A stretch of 64,000 bases of DNA from Ligula intestinalis (taxonomy: Eukaryota; Platyhelminthes; Cestoda; Diphyllobothriidea; Diphyllobothriidae): the NCBI GenBank assembly GCA_036362985.1, contig JAYGXS010000004.1, positions 24,254,284 to 24,318,283 of the forward strand. Reading direction: 5' to 3'. The notes beneath the pieces are model-generated. The model did no database searches. It was not told where the DNA came from and saw only the letters and a list, made by a program, of their open reading frames with translations. The position numbers and the translations under genes are program-made. Position 1 is the first letter of the stretch, and each line of letters starts with the position of its first letter. Shown here one piece after another: positions 33,420 through 44,617 of the stretch.

Positions 33420-33851
33420 ATGACCAGCGAGATGAAACATATATGCACTCTCACAGTCGTACTCGCCGTTGTTATCTCCGGTTAGCTTAAAGTGCTTCTT
33501 ACCATGCTTAATATAAAAATGTTATCAATCAAATTCATATAAGCGAATACTCTATTCAAATACACAGTGTCCGCCGGGGAAATAAACGATCAAACTGAAG
33601 ATCCGAATAAGAAAACAAATCCACTCGAGTCCGAAACGACTATCACGATGTCGGCCTCATCCACTGAGACAAAAACAAATACCATGGAGTCAGCTTCATC
33701 CACTGAGACAAGAACGACTACCACGGCATCGGCCTCATCCACTGAAGCTCCCAATTCCTCCAATGTTTTGGTTTCATCCATTGTGCAATCATGCATTATA
33801 TCCCTCCTGATTACTCATCTTATATCATCCATAGTCAGGCCCTTTGCTTAA
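33420..33851 (+). CDS. G2: intact two-exon Ser/Thr-rich secreted protein
   Basis: Exon 1 is 33420-33480, the intron 33481-33567 (87 nt, GT-AG) and exon 2 33568-33851 (TAA); 114 aa, or 110 from the second ATG at 33432, which matches the start of the paralogues. A signal peptide spans the intron, with the phase 1 junction creating Val in the VSA cleavage motif just before Gly. Then come a short acidic stretch (NDQTEDPNKKT) and three exact-length 39-bp repeats (33627-33743) encoding units of the form ET.T.T..SASST, an ideal O-glycosylation substrate. A hydrophobic C-terminal segment (VSSIVQSCIISLLITHLIS) could be a membrane or GPI-anchor signal. TATA box upstream, AATAAA at 33879-33884. The family is not recognised; it resembles small surface mucins of parasites. 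Confidence 0.75.
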
Positions 33852-33878
33852 GAGTTTATCCGCAAACGCATTTCTTCA

Positions 33879-33884
33879 AATAAA
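33879..33884 (+). promoter_or_regulatory. Poly(A) signal of G2
   Basis: A perfect AATAAA 28 bases after the G2 stop codon. A corresponding AATAAA lies after G3 on the minus strand at about 44510-44515. Confidence 0.6.
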
Positions 33885-34079
33885 ATGGTATATTACGCGG
33901 TCTTTTATTGATAGTTTACGTGCTGATCTATAACGTCCTCACAATGTGGGTAAATTGTCTCGATCGCCACCACTGCGGCTATCGACGTTAGTTTTCCTGA
34001 TTTTCGTTGAATGGGAATAATGCATATCAATCTGACCTCATATTTCAATAAGAAATCAATAGGGTACATTAATAGGAAC

Positions 34080-34840
34080 CCAACGCGCTTGTTACAGTCC
34101 TAAGCCCCTAATTTCTAGGAAACGTAGGCTTAGTGTTTAGATCACAAAAGCAGTCCTTGGTCAAGATTATAGTGTATTCTGGTGTATGTGCCAGGTATAA
34201 CGTAGACTTACGCTTGCACTGGAAGATAACCGTAGATTGCATTTTAAGCGTTGTGTAAGAAGACAAAAAACGCTGTTTATTGCACGTGGTTGGTGCGTTA
34301 GCATTGCCTTTTTCAGTTTATAAACGTTTTGGTCAGAAGCCTAAACGATGTATTACATAAGTATGCTGCTAAAATGCGCAGTCTTGTTTAAAAAACCTTT
34401 TCAAGACATTGTAACTCTCTCCCTACCTCTTCAAGTGAAAACGCAGGACATGGTTCGAACTCACATTTACGCGGTTTGGGGGAAAGAATAAAGGATCGTC
34501 CTATACAGCCGGAAGTTTTCAAAATGAATACTGGTAAAAAATTTCCGCTCTCACGCTTTAAGTGTAACTTGGAGAGAGTTCAGAAGAAATTTGGAGTTGT
34601 TAAATTAACTGCTTGGCAAGGCTTAGTCACGATTCTGCATTTTTAAGGTGCAATTATTTTGACGCTGCAGGATTTCTTTGTGAAAACTGATAAAAAGAAC
34701 GGCAAATTTAGGTGTTAGATCGTCATCCGCCGTGTACTTCATTGCAACCCTGTTCTGGGGACGGTGAACTGTGTATGAATGAGGTTAAGGGGATAGGGGA
34801 CCATTGCTATCAGGAAAACAACCATATGATTTATGTCCGT
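34080..34840 (+). repeat. Repeat R, copy 2
   Basis: Second plus-strand copy of R (compare 22620-23345), immediately downstream of G2. The minus-strand counterpart lies downstream of G3 (44390 going down), confirming that the G2/G3 duplication includes this flank. Confidence 0.75.
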
Positions 34841-34859
34841 GCATTATCAAGTCATTATG

Positions 34860-35470
34860 AATGTATGCGAGCTCACCTTGATACATTTCGAGGAAACATC
34901 ACTCATTGTGGCCGCTTCGTCTTTCCTGTGCATCCTCCTCGCAAAATACCTCGTCAAGTTAATTTTCCTACCAATTATTCATTAGGTCTCGCGCCTAAAC
35001 TATACTCATTTTCGAATGACCATATGCTCTTTACTTGTTATTGGCATTTAAATTGTTTCTAGGTTACTCACATACCATAAGTGTCCCAATGACATAAGAT
35101 GGATTATGAGGGAGAGAAGGTAATGAGTGACGGTTAATCTTCCTGAAACATTCCATGACCTATGACTAAACAAAGTACAAACTGCCTTTCGCACTGCATT
35201 GCAGTAGCCGATTAAGTGATTCGATTACATAATGATGCTGTCTTGTGCTGAAGTAGTTGGACATGAAAGATGGAAGGATACTGTTTGATATTTCCTGAAG
35301 TTCCTTCTGAGGACACGGGGAGCAGTCCAGTAGAAGATTGTAGGCACAAACGGTGCCATATAGCTAACATGGACAGAACTGCACGCTGTCATAGTTGGCT
35401 TAGATCAGGTGAGGATTTTTTTCCTGCTATATCCTAGTCTGTTATGACCCAACTAGTAGGTGAAAAGGGA
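34860..35470 (+). repeat. Blocks A-end, b and c, second plus copy
   Basis: In order: TATGCGAGC..CTTGATACATTTC..GGAAA and GGCCGCTTCGTCTTTC (compare 27740-27800), then block b (35090-35340), then the start of block c (CACAAACGGTGCCATATAGCT). No Ser/Thr-rich gene follows c here, so the gene was lost or never present in this copy. Confidence 0.7.
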
Positions 35471-36465
35471 CAAAAGAGTGAATTTGGTGGCAATGGCCTC
35501 CTCTCTAATGCTCTGCGCACGGCGTCGACAGCTTTCATGCGGTTATGACCCAGCGTGGACAGTTACTTTCGCCGACTGCCCTGTGTGCATGGGGTTATCC
35601 GCTGCCGTAACACTGTCATTTACATTGCCAAAGAAAAACTCGTATGAACCAGATTTATGATATGAGCTTACCTTGCCTTACGTCAACATACCTCAAAACG
35701 TGCGAAAATGTGTTATTATCTCGAATGCAATTGACACAGTATACAGTTTTCTTGCTTCAAACCGAAACGCAGCGACAGGCCATATCATACCTTGTAAATA
35801 AATGATTTTCGAAGGGCCTTTTAAAGGGCCCAGTTAGAATTAAACTCAATTCTCAAGGAAGGGTCTATAGAAGAGGTATTTTCATTCGTGTATTCTGTTT
35901 TGGAATTAGGCTGCACGATACGAAATATTACAACCAGATTCGCTAAGAATATCTTACATAGCCCCGTAGCAGGGCATGAAAACAAAACTGCCACTGGCAA
36001 TAACGTGACTTTGCACCAAATTGCAGAACATAAAATAGTTATAGACAAATAGTAATGGTAAAGGTAGGTTACAGTTAGGGTCAATATGAAGGCTACTGTC
36101 CAGGTTGGTGTTAGAGCCGGGACACGGCCATATTTACACTTTCTGCAGTTTTCCCAAGTGTCACCTTGTTTTACTCTGGCCTGGTGCTCTTATTTCCGTG
36201 TCCTGATTTAGGAGTTGTTAGTGCTGTGCCCTTATTGTTGTCTCAAATGGCATGTTAAACAACCCAACTCGTTAAGATAAGACACCAGTAACAAGTGTCA
36301 AACAAGGAGACTATGATTGCTTGCCGGGATTTGTAAATGAATCGAAGCTACTGTAAAGCGCGCCAAATAAAATTGATAGCGTAAAAAATTGCCGACATCT
36401 GATTCAGAAACTGTTTTATTTAGATCATATTTCTCCGTGGCTATGGACTTTCGTCTCAACAGTAG
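35471..36465. other. No gene recognised
   Basis: Occupies the position between blocks c and e where other copies carry the Ser/Thr-rich gene. No signal-peptide exon or Ser/Thr repeats were found. Confidence 0.4.
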
Positions 36466-36469
36466 TCTA

Positions 36470-36960
36470 TATTTAAAGCGACATAGTCTTATCAGCAAAT
36501 ATCCCAATATGGGGGCATTTGGTGGATTGAGTGGAAGTGATTTAGGCAACAAATTTAAAATGTGATTGCTTATAAAGCTATAAAATCATTTTGCGCATTT
36601 AAAAGTTTACTTAAGCTATATGCGTTCAGAGAGGTCATCACTGAATGCATTTTGTAAAATTTGTTGTCGTACTCAGATTGTACATTTGCGAAAGAGACGT
36701 TTTTTATCAAATTAAATCCTAATTAGTAGGATAATTCTAGTCACATATTTAGCTCTTATGACATTGCTTTGATTTGGAATAGTCTTGAAGGTCACACACT
36801 TGCTCCTTGCTTCAAGACCGATGAAGAACTCAAAATCAGACTGCGTGGGTCTGATTACAGTTGCGCATCCATTAGCTTTCCTGAAAAAGCAGGATTTCTT
36901 TCAGAATTGCCATATGCCAACTGTGCTTTATTGGTACTCGTATTGTAGATAGTTGCCTTA
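36470..36960 (+). repeat. Block e, second plus copy
   Basis: Matches 30760-31200 (ATCAGCAAATATCCCAATAT, GAATGCATTTTGTAAAATTTG, TTGTCGTACTCAGATTGTACA, GTTGCGCATCCATTAG). Confidence 0.7.
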
Positions 36961-37229
36961 ATCAGGTGAAGATTGAGTGCCTTCGCGAGATTAAAGCGGT
37001 CGTCCAGTTTTCGGAGCTCAGCCCAATAACAATCTAGGAAGGTTCATTAGGGTGATGAGATGGTGATTGACCGTGAATCTTCCTTAAGGATTCCAGGACT
37101 AAGGATGAACAAGATGAAAGACCGCATTTTGCACTGTAATGCAGTTGCCAAAAAAAGTTGTCTTATAGCATAATAGCATGACGTTGTGCTGTATTATACT
37201 CCAAAAAAAACGTATTATATAGACAGTCA

Positions 37230-37560
37230 AGAATACCGGAGAGGGAAACAGGCGCACGCGGCTCGTGTACACGCAGGTGTACCGCACCAGCTTGCTCGGA
37301 TCTCATGGTGGGGAATTGCCATTGATGCCATAGCAACAGACAACCACTACAGCCTTAATCTTAATTCGGCATGCGGTTGAATTTTGTTATTGCGATACAA
37401 AGAAGCTGCGCCATCAACCAGCATGTCAACAACTCCGTATCTCAATTATGAGAATGCCGCACTTCTACTCAGCAGGTGAAATCCTTGAGTGGTGTACCGC
37501 TTTGAGTGTGGGTACTAAAGAGGACTTTGGGCAAATGAAGAGAGCATCATCATCCACATG
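37230..37560 (+). repeat. Repeat h, copy 2
   Basis: Matches 23440-23780 and 46500-46670. In this copy h is not followed by the long palindrome. Confidence 0.65.
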
Positions 37561-37689
37561 AGGTAGAAGAGGACGTTTAGGACAAAAGCTTTTTGCGGAC
37601 GGATATATTCGTAAACGCCAACAGGACGTAGCCGATTTATTAACGGTTTTGCTTTAGATTTCCGTATTTAATACATAATAGATGTAATC

Positions 37690-38010
37690 TCTAGATTCGG
37701 ATTCCGTCCTGAAATTTTCATCAGAGATAATGGCAGAATAAGGTGATAGAGGCATAGGTTACGCATTACTTTTAGTCAGTAGCGCCACGCATCAGTTCAC
37801 ATATAGTTTAAACGAATGTTTCAATGTCCAACGTTGTTTTGTAGTTTAATAAGCAATCGTGTCTTACATGTTTTGCTCAAATCAGTTGCACTCACTTCAC
37901 AAAATAACCCATGGTTAGAATATCCGCTATTCGGAAAATGTCGTGTGACATACACACCCGCAGTAGAACTTAGGAACTTCAGCACATAGCCCAGGGGAAT
38001 TGTTGGATAA
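37690..38010 (-). repeat. Block e fragment, inverted
   Basis: Reverse-orientation parts of block e: GATTCCGTC.TGAA..T..CATCAGAGATA, GGTGATAGAGGCATAG and AATAAGCAATCGTGT. It lies against a plus-orientation fragment that starts near 38020, forming a local inverted arrangement. Confidence 0.55.
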
Positions 38011-38019
38011 ATTAATGCC

Positions 38020-39300
38020 ACTGATCGCGCATTGATCCAGTGTGCTTGTGTTCAGATACATGACTGCTTCTATCGAAGCACTTTATTACATAAAGCTGTG
38101 TCCCCATTTGCCATGTGTAGCATGGCGAAGGTAAAAATAGGCAGCTCTTATTACTTTACTTTTATTTGAAATAGTCTTGGCGGTCACTCACTTTTTCGTT
38201 GCTCGGCCATAGATGAATGACTCAGCATCAGACTGCGTGGCCATGATTACGGTTGCGCTTTTGTGGGTCGTGCCTGGCCGACTAGCTCGCGTCGAAATGC
38301 ATTTCCCAAAGGCTCACCGATGCGGTTTTTCGACGTCTCAATCAGCCAATCACAGTTTCCTCATCTATGCGGTTTGGGCCAAGCGATGAATGACAAGCTT
38401 GCACGCGTTCCCGACGCAAGCTGCTTCTTTGCCCAAAATCTCCAGGCCGACCTAACCGATGGACGCGCTCTCTCTGTCTTCTGGCCTGATTGCTGCTAAG
38501 ACCTCACTTGGGACTCGGTCGATCTCCTTGGTGGTAGGGCTCTCCCGAGTCAATCTTCTCTCATCCATTCTCCATTCATTTGTGTTCACAATATACTCTT
38601 CTGACTATCCTGGCCTTTACAGTATTCTCTCCTGCATTTAGTAACCATGGTCTCAAGATCGCAGTTGCTGGTTTTAACTCACTAAACCCCCTGCGATTGC
38701 GCATCCATTGCGACTCCAAGCGATGATCACGGGAGCTGCAAAATGCAATACGCATGCGGTTGCGTGGCAGTTGCTGACTGTAAATACTACGTAAACTATG
38801 CCTCTATCACCCTATTCTGCGGGCATCTCTGATGAAGAGTCCAAGAGGGAATCCAAAGCGTCAGACAAATCTTTTTCTTTTTATTTTAGAGGTCGCATCT
38901 TCTTCTTCCAGTTCTTAATAAAATGTGTACAAAATACGGCAATCTAAAGGGAAACCAATAATAAATCAGCTAAGTTCTGTTCTCGTTTGAGAATATATCC
39001 ATCAGCAAAGAGCTATTATCCTAAACGTCCTTTTGTTTCATGTACCTTCTTATGCTGTGTATAGTCGCGCAAAGGCCTCTATAGTACCTAAACGCCCAGT
39101 TGTACAAAACATAAGGCTCGTTCGCGAGACCTGCTGAATAGAAGTCCAGAATTTTCATAAATGAGACACGGACTTTTTGACTCATTGGTCGATGACTCAG
39201 TTCCTTTATCTCAAAATAACCAAGGGCAGGCATTTTCCGAACTGATATTAAGGCTCTAATGGCAAGGCAGTGCGGCACGTCTGCCTGCACCCCAGCCACT
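38020..39300 (+). repeat. Block e, f and g fragments, third plus copy
   Basis: Contains GTGTGCTTGTGTTCAGATACA (the upstream part of G1/G4), GGCAGCTCTTATTACTTTACT, GATGAATGACTCA, then after an insertion GCGCATCCATTGCGACTCCAAG, and finally the blocks at 39130-39300 (GACTCATTGGTCGATGACTCA, GAACTGATATTAAGGCTCTAA). It is interrupted at 38259-38694. Confidence 0.65.
38259..38694. mobile_element. 436-bp insertion of unknown class
   Basis: It interrupts the block e sequence between GGTTGCGC (38251-38258) and GATTGCGC (38695-38702), an 8-base near-duplication that fits a target-site duplication. The intact site is seen at 31124-31140. The insert is GC-richer than its surroundings, encodes nothing recognisable and lacks clear terminal inverted repeats. 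An 8-base duplication would suit a hAT-type non-autonomous element. Confidence 0.65.
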
Positions 39301-39419
39301 TGCGCTGGCTTCCCTCTCTAATATTCTGAACTGTTTTCTGACAGCGGACACAGATGGGGGAAGGATGGAGGGTCTAGTAGAAGCATAAGAAGTCACCTAT
39401 AACTTTAAACTAATTATAA

Positions 39420-39600
39420 ACCATTCACTGTCCCCACACCAAGGTGCTATGGAGTACACGGTGGATGACTATCTAAATTCCTAATAGTATGTATTGATAA
39501 GTTTTTTTTCTTGTTTTGCAGACAGATCGTGCAGCTCCGAAATGATTGCATATTTAAGAATACAGAAGTGCGGCCAGTGGCCGCAGTATGGAATGTTCCA
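39420..39600 (-). repeat. Repeat R end fragment, inverted
   Basis: Reverse complement of the end of R: GTGTACACGGTGGATGAC-type, TGATTGCATATTTAAGAATAC and CAGAAG.GCG. It abuts block c in the same orientation. Confidence 0.5.
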
Positions 39601-40045
39601 GGAACCCCAGGTGCACGTCATATTCCACGAATAGTCTACAAAGAGGAGACCCTTATAAATACCCCATTTTGTCTGTGTGGTGTTAAATAAAGGTTATTGC
39701 GACCAGAACCACTCTCTTGCCTTCTTAAACCTACTATTTGAGCCACAGCGGACTAAGATATAACAAGGAAAACTTTTTTCGTCCGTTTATAAGCCAACTA
39801 TGACCGCGTGCATCGCTGTCCATGTTTGCTATATGGCTCCGTCTGTGCCTATCCAATTATACTGGACTGCTCATCATGTCCTCAGAAGGAACTTCAGGGA
39901 ACTTCAAACAGTTAACATGCCAAGCAGTATTCGTCCTTTTTAAGTTCACCTACTTCAGCACCATGTCACGTCATTATGTGATCGGACCACTTAATCGGCA
40001 TGTGGCCATCCGCAAAGGAGCATAGTTAAGTCACGAGACCTGATG
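39560..40045 (-). repeat. Blocks b and c, inverted copy
   Basis: The minus strand reads block b (GATTAAGTGGTCCGATCACAT, GAAGTTCCTTCTGAGGACAT) and then block c (GGAGCCATATAGCAAACATGG, GTTGGCTTATAAACGGACG, CGTGGAATATGAC, TGCGGCCACTG). No Ser/Thr gene follows. Confidence 0.7.
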
Positions 40046-40089
40046 TATTATTTGTTAAAAAAGATTATTACGTCGAAATATCTTAGGAT

Positions 40090-43000
40090 AAGGATACCAA
40101 CAAAAAACGCAGCGGCCATAATGAGTGGGGCTTTCCCTGACGGGTGCTCGCATATATTCAAAATGACTATTTATTGCGTGGACAAAACTTGCATGATCTG
40201 GATGAATAAAAAATATGAATTTAAAAAATATGTGATAATATCTCAGCTGTTTTTCTATTTAAGGTGTCTCCCTCATTCTATAAAAAATACCATCTGTGAA
40301 CAGATGGGCTTCCAACACAATGATCCACGATATTTTTGCGCTACGTGGCATGGCGTGTTGAAATCTAGTTACACAGAGGCACTCTTGTGGATATCTCATT
40401 ACCATTGGCATTCACACACATAGTCTATCTTGAGGTGCCATTTGTAAACACACAACTCCACAATCTTAACTATTTTTTTGTTTCACCAGACGGGATAGGG
40501 CATGACGTGATAAAATCTGGCCAGACAGAATCACTTTGTGCTTACCTTGACACGTCCTTGGCATCCACACATTTATGCTATTTAAATACGAAACTTCTCA
40601 GCACTAGTAGTCCACGCAGCTAAGTATTCGATCCATCTGCTAGTGTAGCTGACGCATAGTAGATAAGGAGCTGTCAAAACGCAAAATCTACACGTGTCGG
40701 ACTGGAAAAACGGAAAGCATGCATCAGCTCCATAACCTAAATGTGTGCTCTGTAGCGAGGCGCATTTCACTTTTTAGATTTCAATTTACTTTGAGAGCGA
40801 ACTATTGAATACTTTTAGTAAACGAACTGAACGTAGTTACAAAATGGTGCACACCTCCTATTGGTGGCCTCTTGATGCAAATATCCCACTGAATCCGCAG
40901 GCCTGATGGACGAAGAATGCGGGGTTTGTACACTAGATCATAAATAGTAAATGACTAATCCCCGTTATCGATCCATTAGGTAATTTTCGCTCCTTATCTT
41001 TTTATCAAAAACGTACCTCCCTCCTTCGTGAAGGATTTTAAGGCTCTTTGATAATAGATCTAGATTATCACATAGAATGCGTTTTCGGTAACGGTCCTTT
41101 TGCCAACAAGTCATAACGAAACCGTCAAGTGTGTACTTGTTCCATTAACACTTTTTGAGTGGTACTGATACTTCAGAGGTAGCAGAATTGTCAGAAAAGA
41201 ACCATAACTAGAGTCGTTTATTAATTTTACCACCGCTATTTCTGTGAAGTAAGTAAATTGCGTTAATTTTAGATGCTAACTATTATCTGTAGTCATCAGC
41301 ACCAACCTCCAAGAAGAATTATCAGTAGAGTAAATTTGCGCTGTGTATTTGTTTGGAACCAACACAATGTTAAAGAATAAATTTCTGAACTCATGGTGGT
41401 ATATTAATTAATGGCATTAAGTTAGATCAATCATAATTCATTCGGATGGCGTCTGAGGCAGCGTAAACTGATAAAGTCAGGGACAATCTACCTGTCGTTT
41501 GAAAGCGTGAGATGTTGGTTTCTATACACAAGATATGCGTCAGACGTGAGTTCTTATGGTCACGTCAAATTACTGTCTACTATGAAGAGCTTGTGCTAAA
41601 GAGGACAGTCCTCTTGCCTTAATTATACGCACTTAGTTTCCTTAACTCGAGTCTGCGCACCTAAGTGTCTAGAATTTATGTCAATGTCTACATGGACAGA
41701 GCAAAAGCGGAATTTCTAATTACAGCTACCGTCGGAGGCTAGGATAAATGTGCGTGGATTATTACCCTTGTATCTATAAATCCGTTAATTAACTGGAACA
41801 CTTGCCATTCGATCTTCTGTCATGTATTATTTGTCTGTGTTAGTTTGTACTGCTTTCTATGCACTAATAAACATTTATTTAAAGAAAAAAATAATCATGC
41901 GTACTATTAAAATACCCTCCTTTTTACGGTCTACCTTTTCCCAGAAAGGTAGTACGAGGTCAAATACGGCTCATCAACTGAAGCATCCGCTGGTTCTGTC
42001 AATGTTTTTTTCCATTGTGGTAACATAAAAGTTGCTCAATAGGTCGTGATGCATCGACCAAGGTTAATACTATTTCGATAAAGCATTGTCTGATGTATGC
42101 AGCCAGTGTGGAAAAGCATCCCAGGAAACCTGTTCGAGAGACTTATTCGCTCGTGGTGCAAGACGGAACTTAGAGCTTTCATGCCATACGTTTACATTAT
42201 AATGTTTTTAGTCATATCATTTCCCTCAGATGTGTACTACTAACATTAAACATCTTTACATTTATTGAAGTCTTTAGTTAGTACAGTTTACGATGGCTCC
42301 TGCAAGTCACTGTTTCGCATCAGCTTTCGGCCAAAATCATGTACTTGGTAGATTTTCGTGCGTCTTTACTTTGTTTTTAGAATAATGATGCTCTCTTTGA
42401 CACCTTGAATAAATGATGTCACCGTTAATAGTTGGAGATATAACAGCGAACAACCGTCCAAAAGAAAATCATCATCAGGTCAGGTTGGCAGATCTGCACT
42501 CCGAAGAAAGTTGTGGAGCCTCGTAGGAAGACTGCGCACAGCTCCTACGTGGGAAAGATCCTGGGGTTGAAAGCGAGATTGATGTAGCTGTGCTTAAACA
42601 TTTAGCCGTACCTAATAAATATATGAAAAATCCTAACATTAAGTTGTATTGTTCAGTGGCGTTGGAATATACTCTTATGTTACTTTCTACAAGACACTTT
42701 GTATCCGCAGTGAATAAACATTCCACCTACCTGTCGGAAATACACTAACATAACGTGACACATTGCTTAACTTCAATTTCCCTCTAAAGAATCCCAGCTC
42801 TGCATAGAACTCAGCAAAGTAGGATAGGCAGTGCTAACCAAAATTCCTAAATGCAAATGATTACTAAGATTGCGTTGCTATGGCTGTGATCTTTGCTATA
42901 CTTGCAAAAGCTAATTCAGTGTCGCCAGGAAGTCAGTTATTCGATGCGCTTATTTTTTTTGTCCGTAAAACACACTCTGTCCAACTGACCGCAAAAGTAA

Positions 43001-43215
43001 GCCGAAAAATTTCCTGGTTTTTGTGAACTTATAATTCAAATGTATCTTCCAGAAAGCATGATCAGAATTATGCCTTTGTGTTCTCATTTAGCAAAAACGC
43101 AAGTCCGTTTTAGAGGTTATACTTTAAGATGGTACATATAGGTCTACTAAATTATTTCTTCATAATTAACAACTAAATTTGTAGCCGGATTTTCCGCGGC
43201 CTTTGCGTTTAGAGC
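40090..43215 (-). repeat. Inverted duplication, arm B
   Basis: Minus-strand counterpart of 24320-27800. It has one copy of the roughly 420-base segment that is tandemly doubled in arm A. Its distal end coincides with the start of a PLE fragment at 43235. Confidence 0.85.
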
Positions 43216-43234
43216 CTGCGGTATACAATTTTAT

Positions 43235-43470
43235 CGTTAAAAATATGGCCAAAATGCCGCTAAAGCCCTCAGGATTAGCAGTAGAGAAGAAACGAATATT
43301 CCTCAGGGTCCCATTTCAAGGGGGCAGACCAAGTGAAGTTCTAAGGAACGCGCCTGAGTCAAGCCGTAGCAAATTCCCTCCCAGCAGCCAACGCCCAGGC
43401 ATTGTCCTCGATCCCTCCCATCCTATCCGGAGAGATCACGGATAAACTGCCGGCCCGGACCACCTCTATG
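43235..43470 (+). mobile_element. PLE fragment (P2)
   Basis: Matches the P3 linker just upstream of its GIY-YIG domain: AKMPLKPSGLAVEKKRIFLR at the protein level, and GGAGAGATCACGGATAAACT with CCACCTCTATGT at the DNA level. The endonuclease itself is missing. Confidence 0.8.
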
Positions 43471-44400
43471 TACTGAATAACCAGTAGGCCTTTCTCGTAT
43501 GAAACTCCAGACGCTGTTCCAGGACAGTAAAAGAACTACGATATAGAATTCATAAATATTTGCAGTCGAAGTAGGCTATGTTTAGCCGTACATTCCGCAA
43601 ACCGACCAAGTGAATCACTTCGAATGTACATAATGATTCGCAGTGCGAATAAGGAGGACATTGGGCGATTAGCGCTTAAGGGTCGGGTACGGGTTTTGCA
43701 CATTCCATTCTGCCTTAATGCTCATTCAACACTACCACCAGCAGATGAATAGTAAATAGTGAATAAAAGCAGATGAGCATTGCTGACCAGGTCAAAGGGA
43801 GGCGGTGAATGACCATTGCTTCAAAATGATTGCACCTTTAAGAATTCAGAAGCGCGACGTCGTCCTGCCTGTCAATTAGTTTATCAACTTTTAATTCCTC
43901 TAAACCATAATTTAGACACTCATAGTGTAAGATCGAAAGGTCATTTTCACTATTCATTTCGTAAAATTGCAGCTGCAGAGGCAGACCCTTAATTCATAAG
44001 CCAAAACCGCATAAATTTGGCCACGAAACACTTCCCGTGTTTCATAAACAAGACCATGAATTTTAGCAGCACATTTATAGAAAACGTCGTGTTGGCTTCT
44101 GTCCAAATAGTTCCTCTTCATTTATAAGCTGAAATATTTAAAGTTAACGCATTAACCACCTGCAATATACAACGTATGTCGTCTTCTTACACAACGTTTA
44201 AATTAAGTCTACGGTTAGCTTCTATTACACCCGTAAGTCTATATTATTCGTAGCACATACACCAGAATTAAATACAATCATGACCATGTACTGCTTCCGT
44301 GATATGATCACTAATCCTATGTTCCCTAGATATAAGGGCCTTAGCACTGAAACAAGCGCGTTGGGCTTCTATTAATGTACCGTGTCGATTCCTTATTGAA
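43471..44400 (-). repeat. Repeat R, inverted copy
   Basis: The minus strand from 44390 downward matches 34090-34700 (GAAGCCCAACGCGCTTGTTTC, TAGACTTACGGGTGTAATAGA, GTGTAAGAAGACGACA, AAAGGTGCAATCATTTTGA). The lower end, 43471-43840, is less clear. Confidence 0.7.
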
Positions 44401-44617
44401 ATGTGAGGCCAGGTTCATGTAAATTATTCTCATTCAACGAAAATAAAGAAGACTAACGTCGATAGCCACAGCGGTGGCGATCGAGACTATTTACCCACAT
44501 TGTGATGACTTTATTCATCAGCATGCAAACAATCAACAAAAGACCGCATGATATACCATGTTTACTTGAAGAAATGAGTTTGAGGATAACCTTTAACGCA
44601 AAGGGCCTGACTATGGA

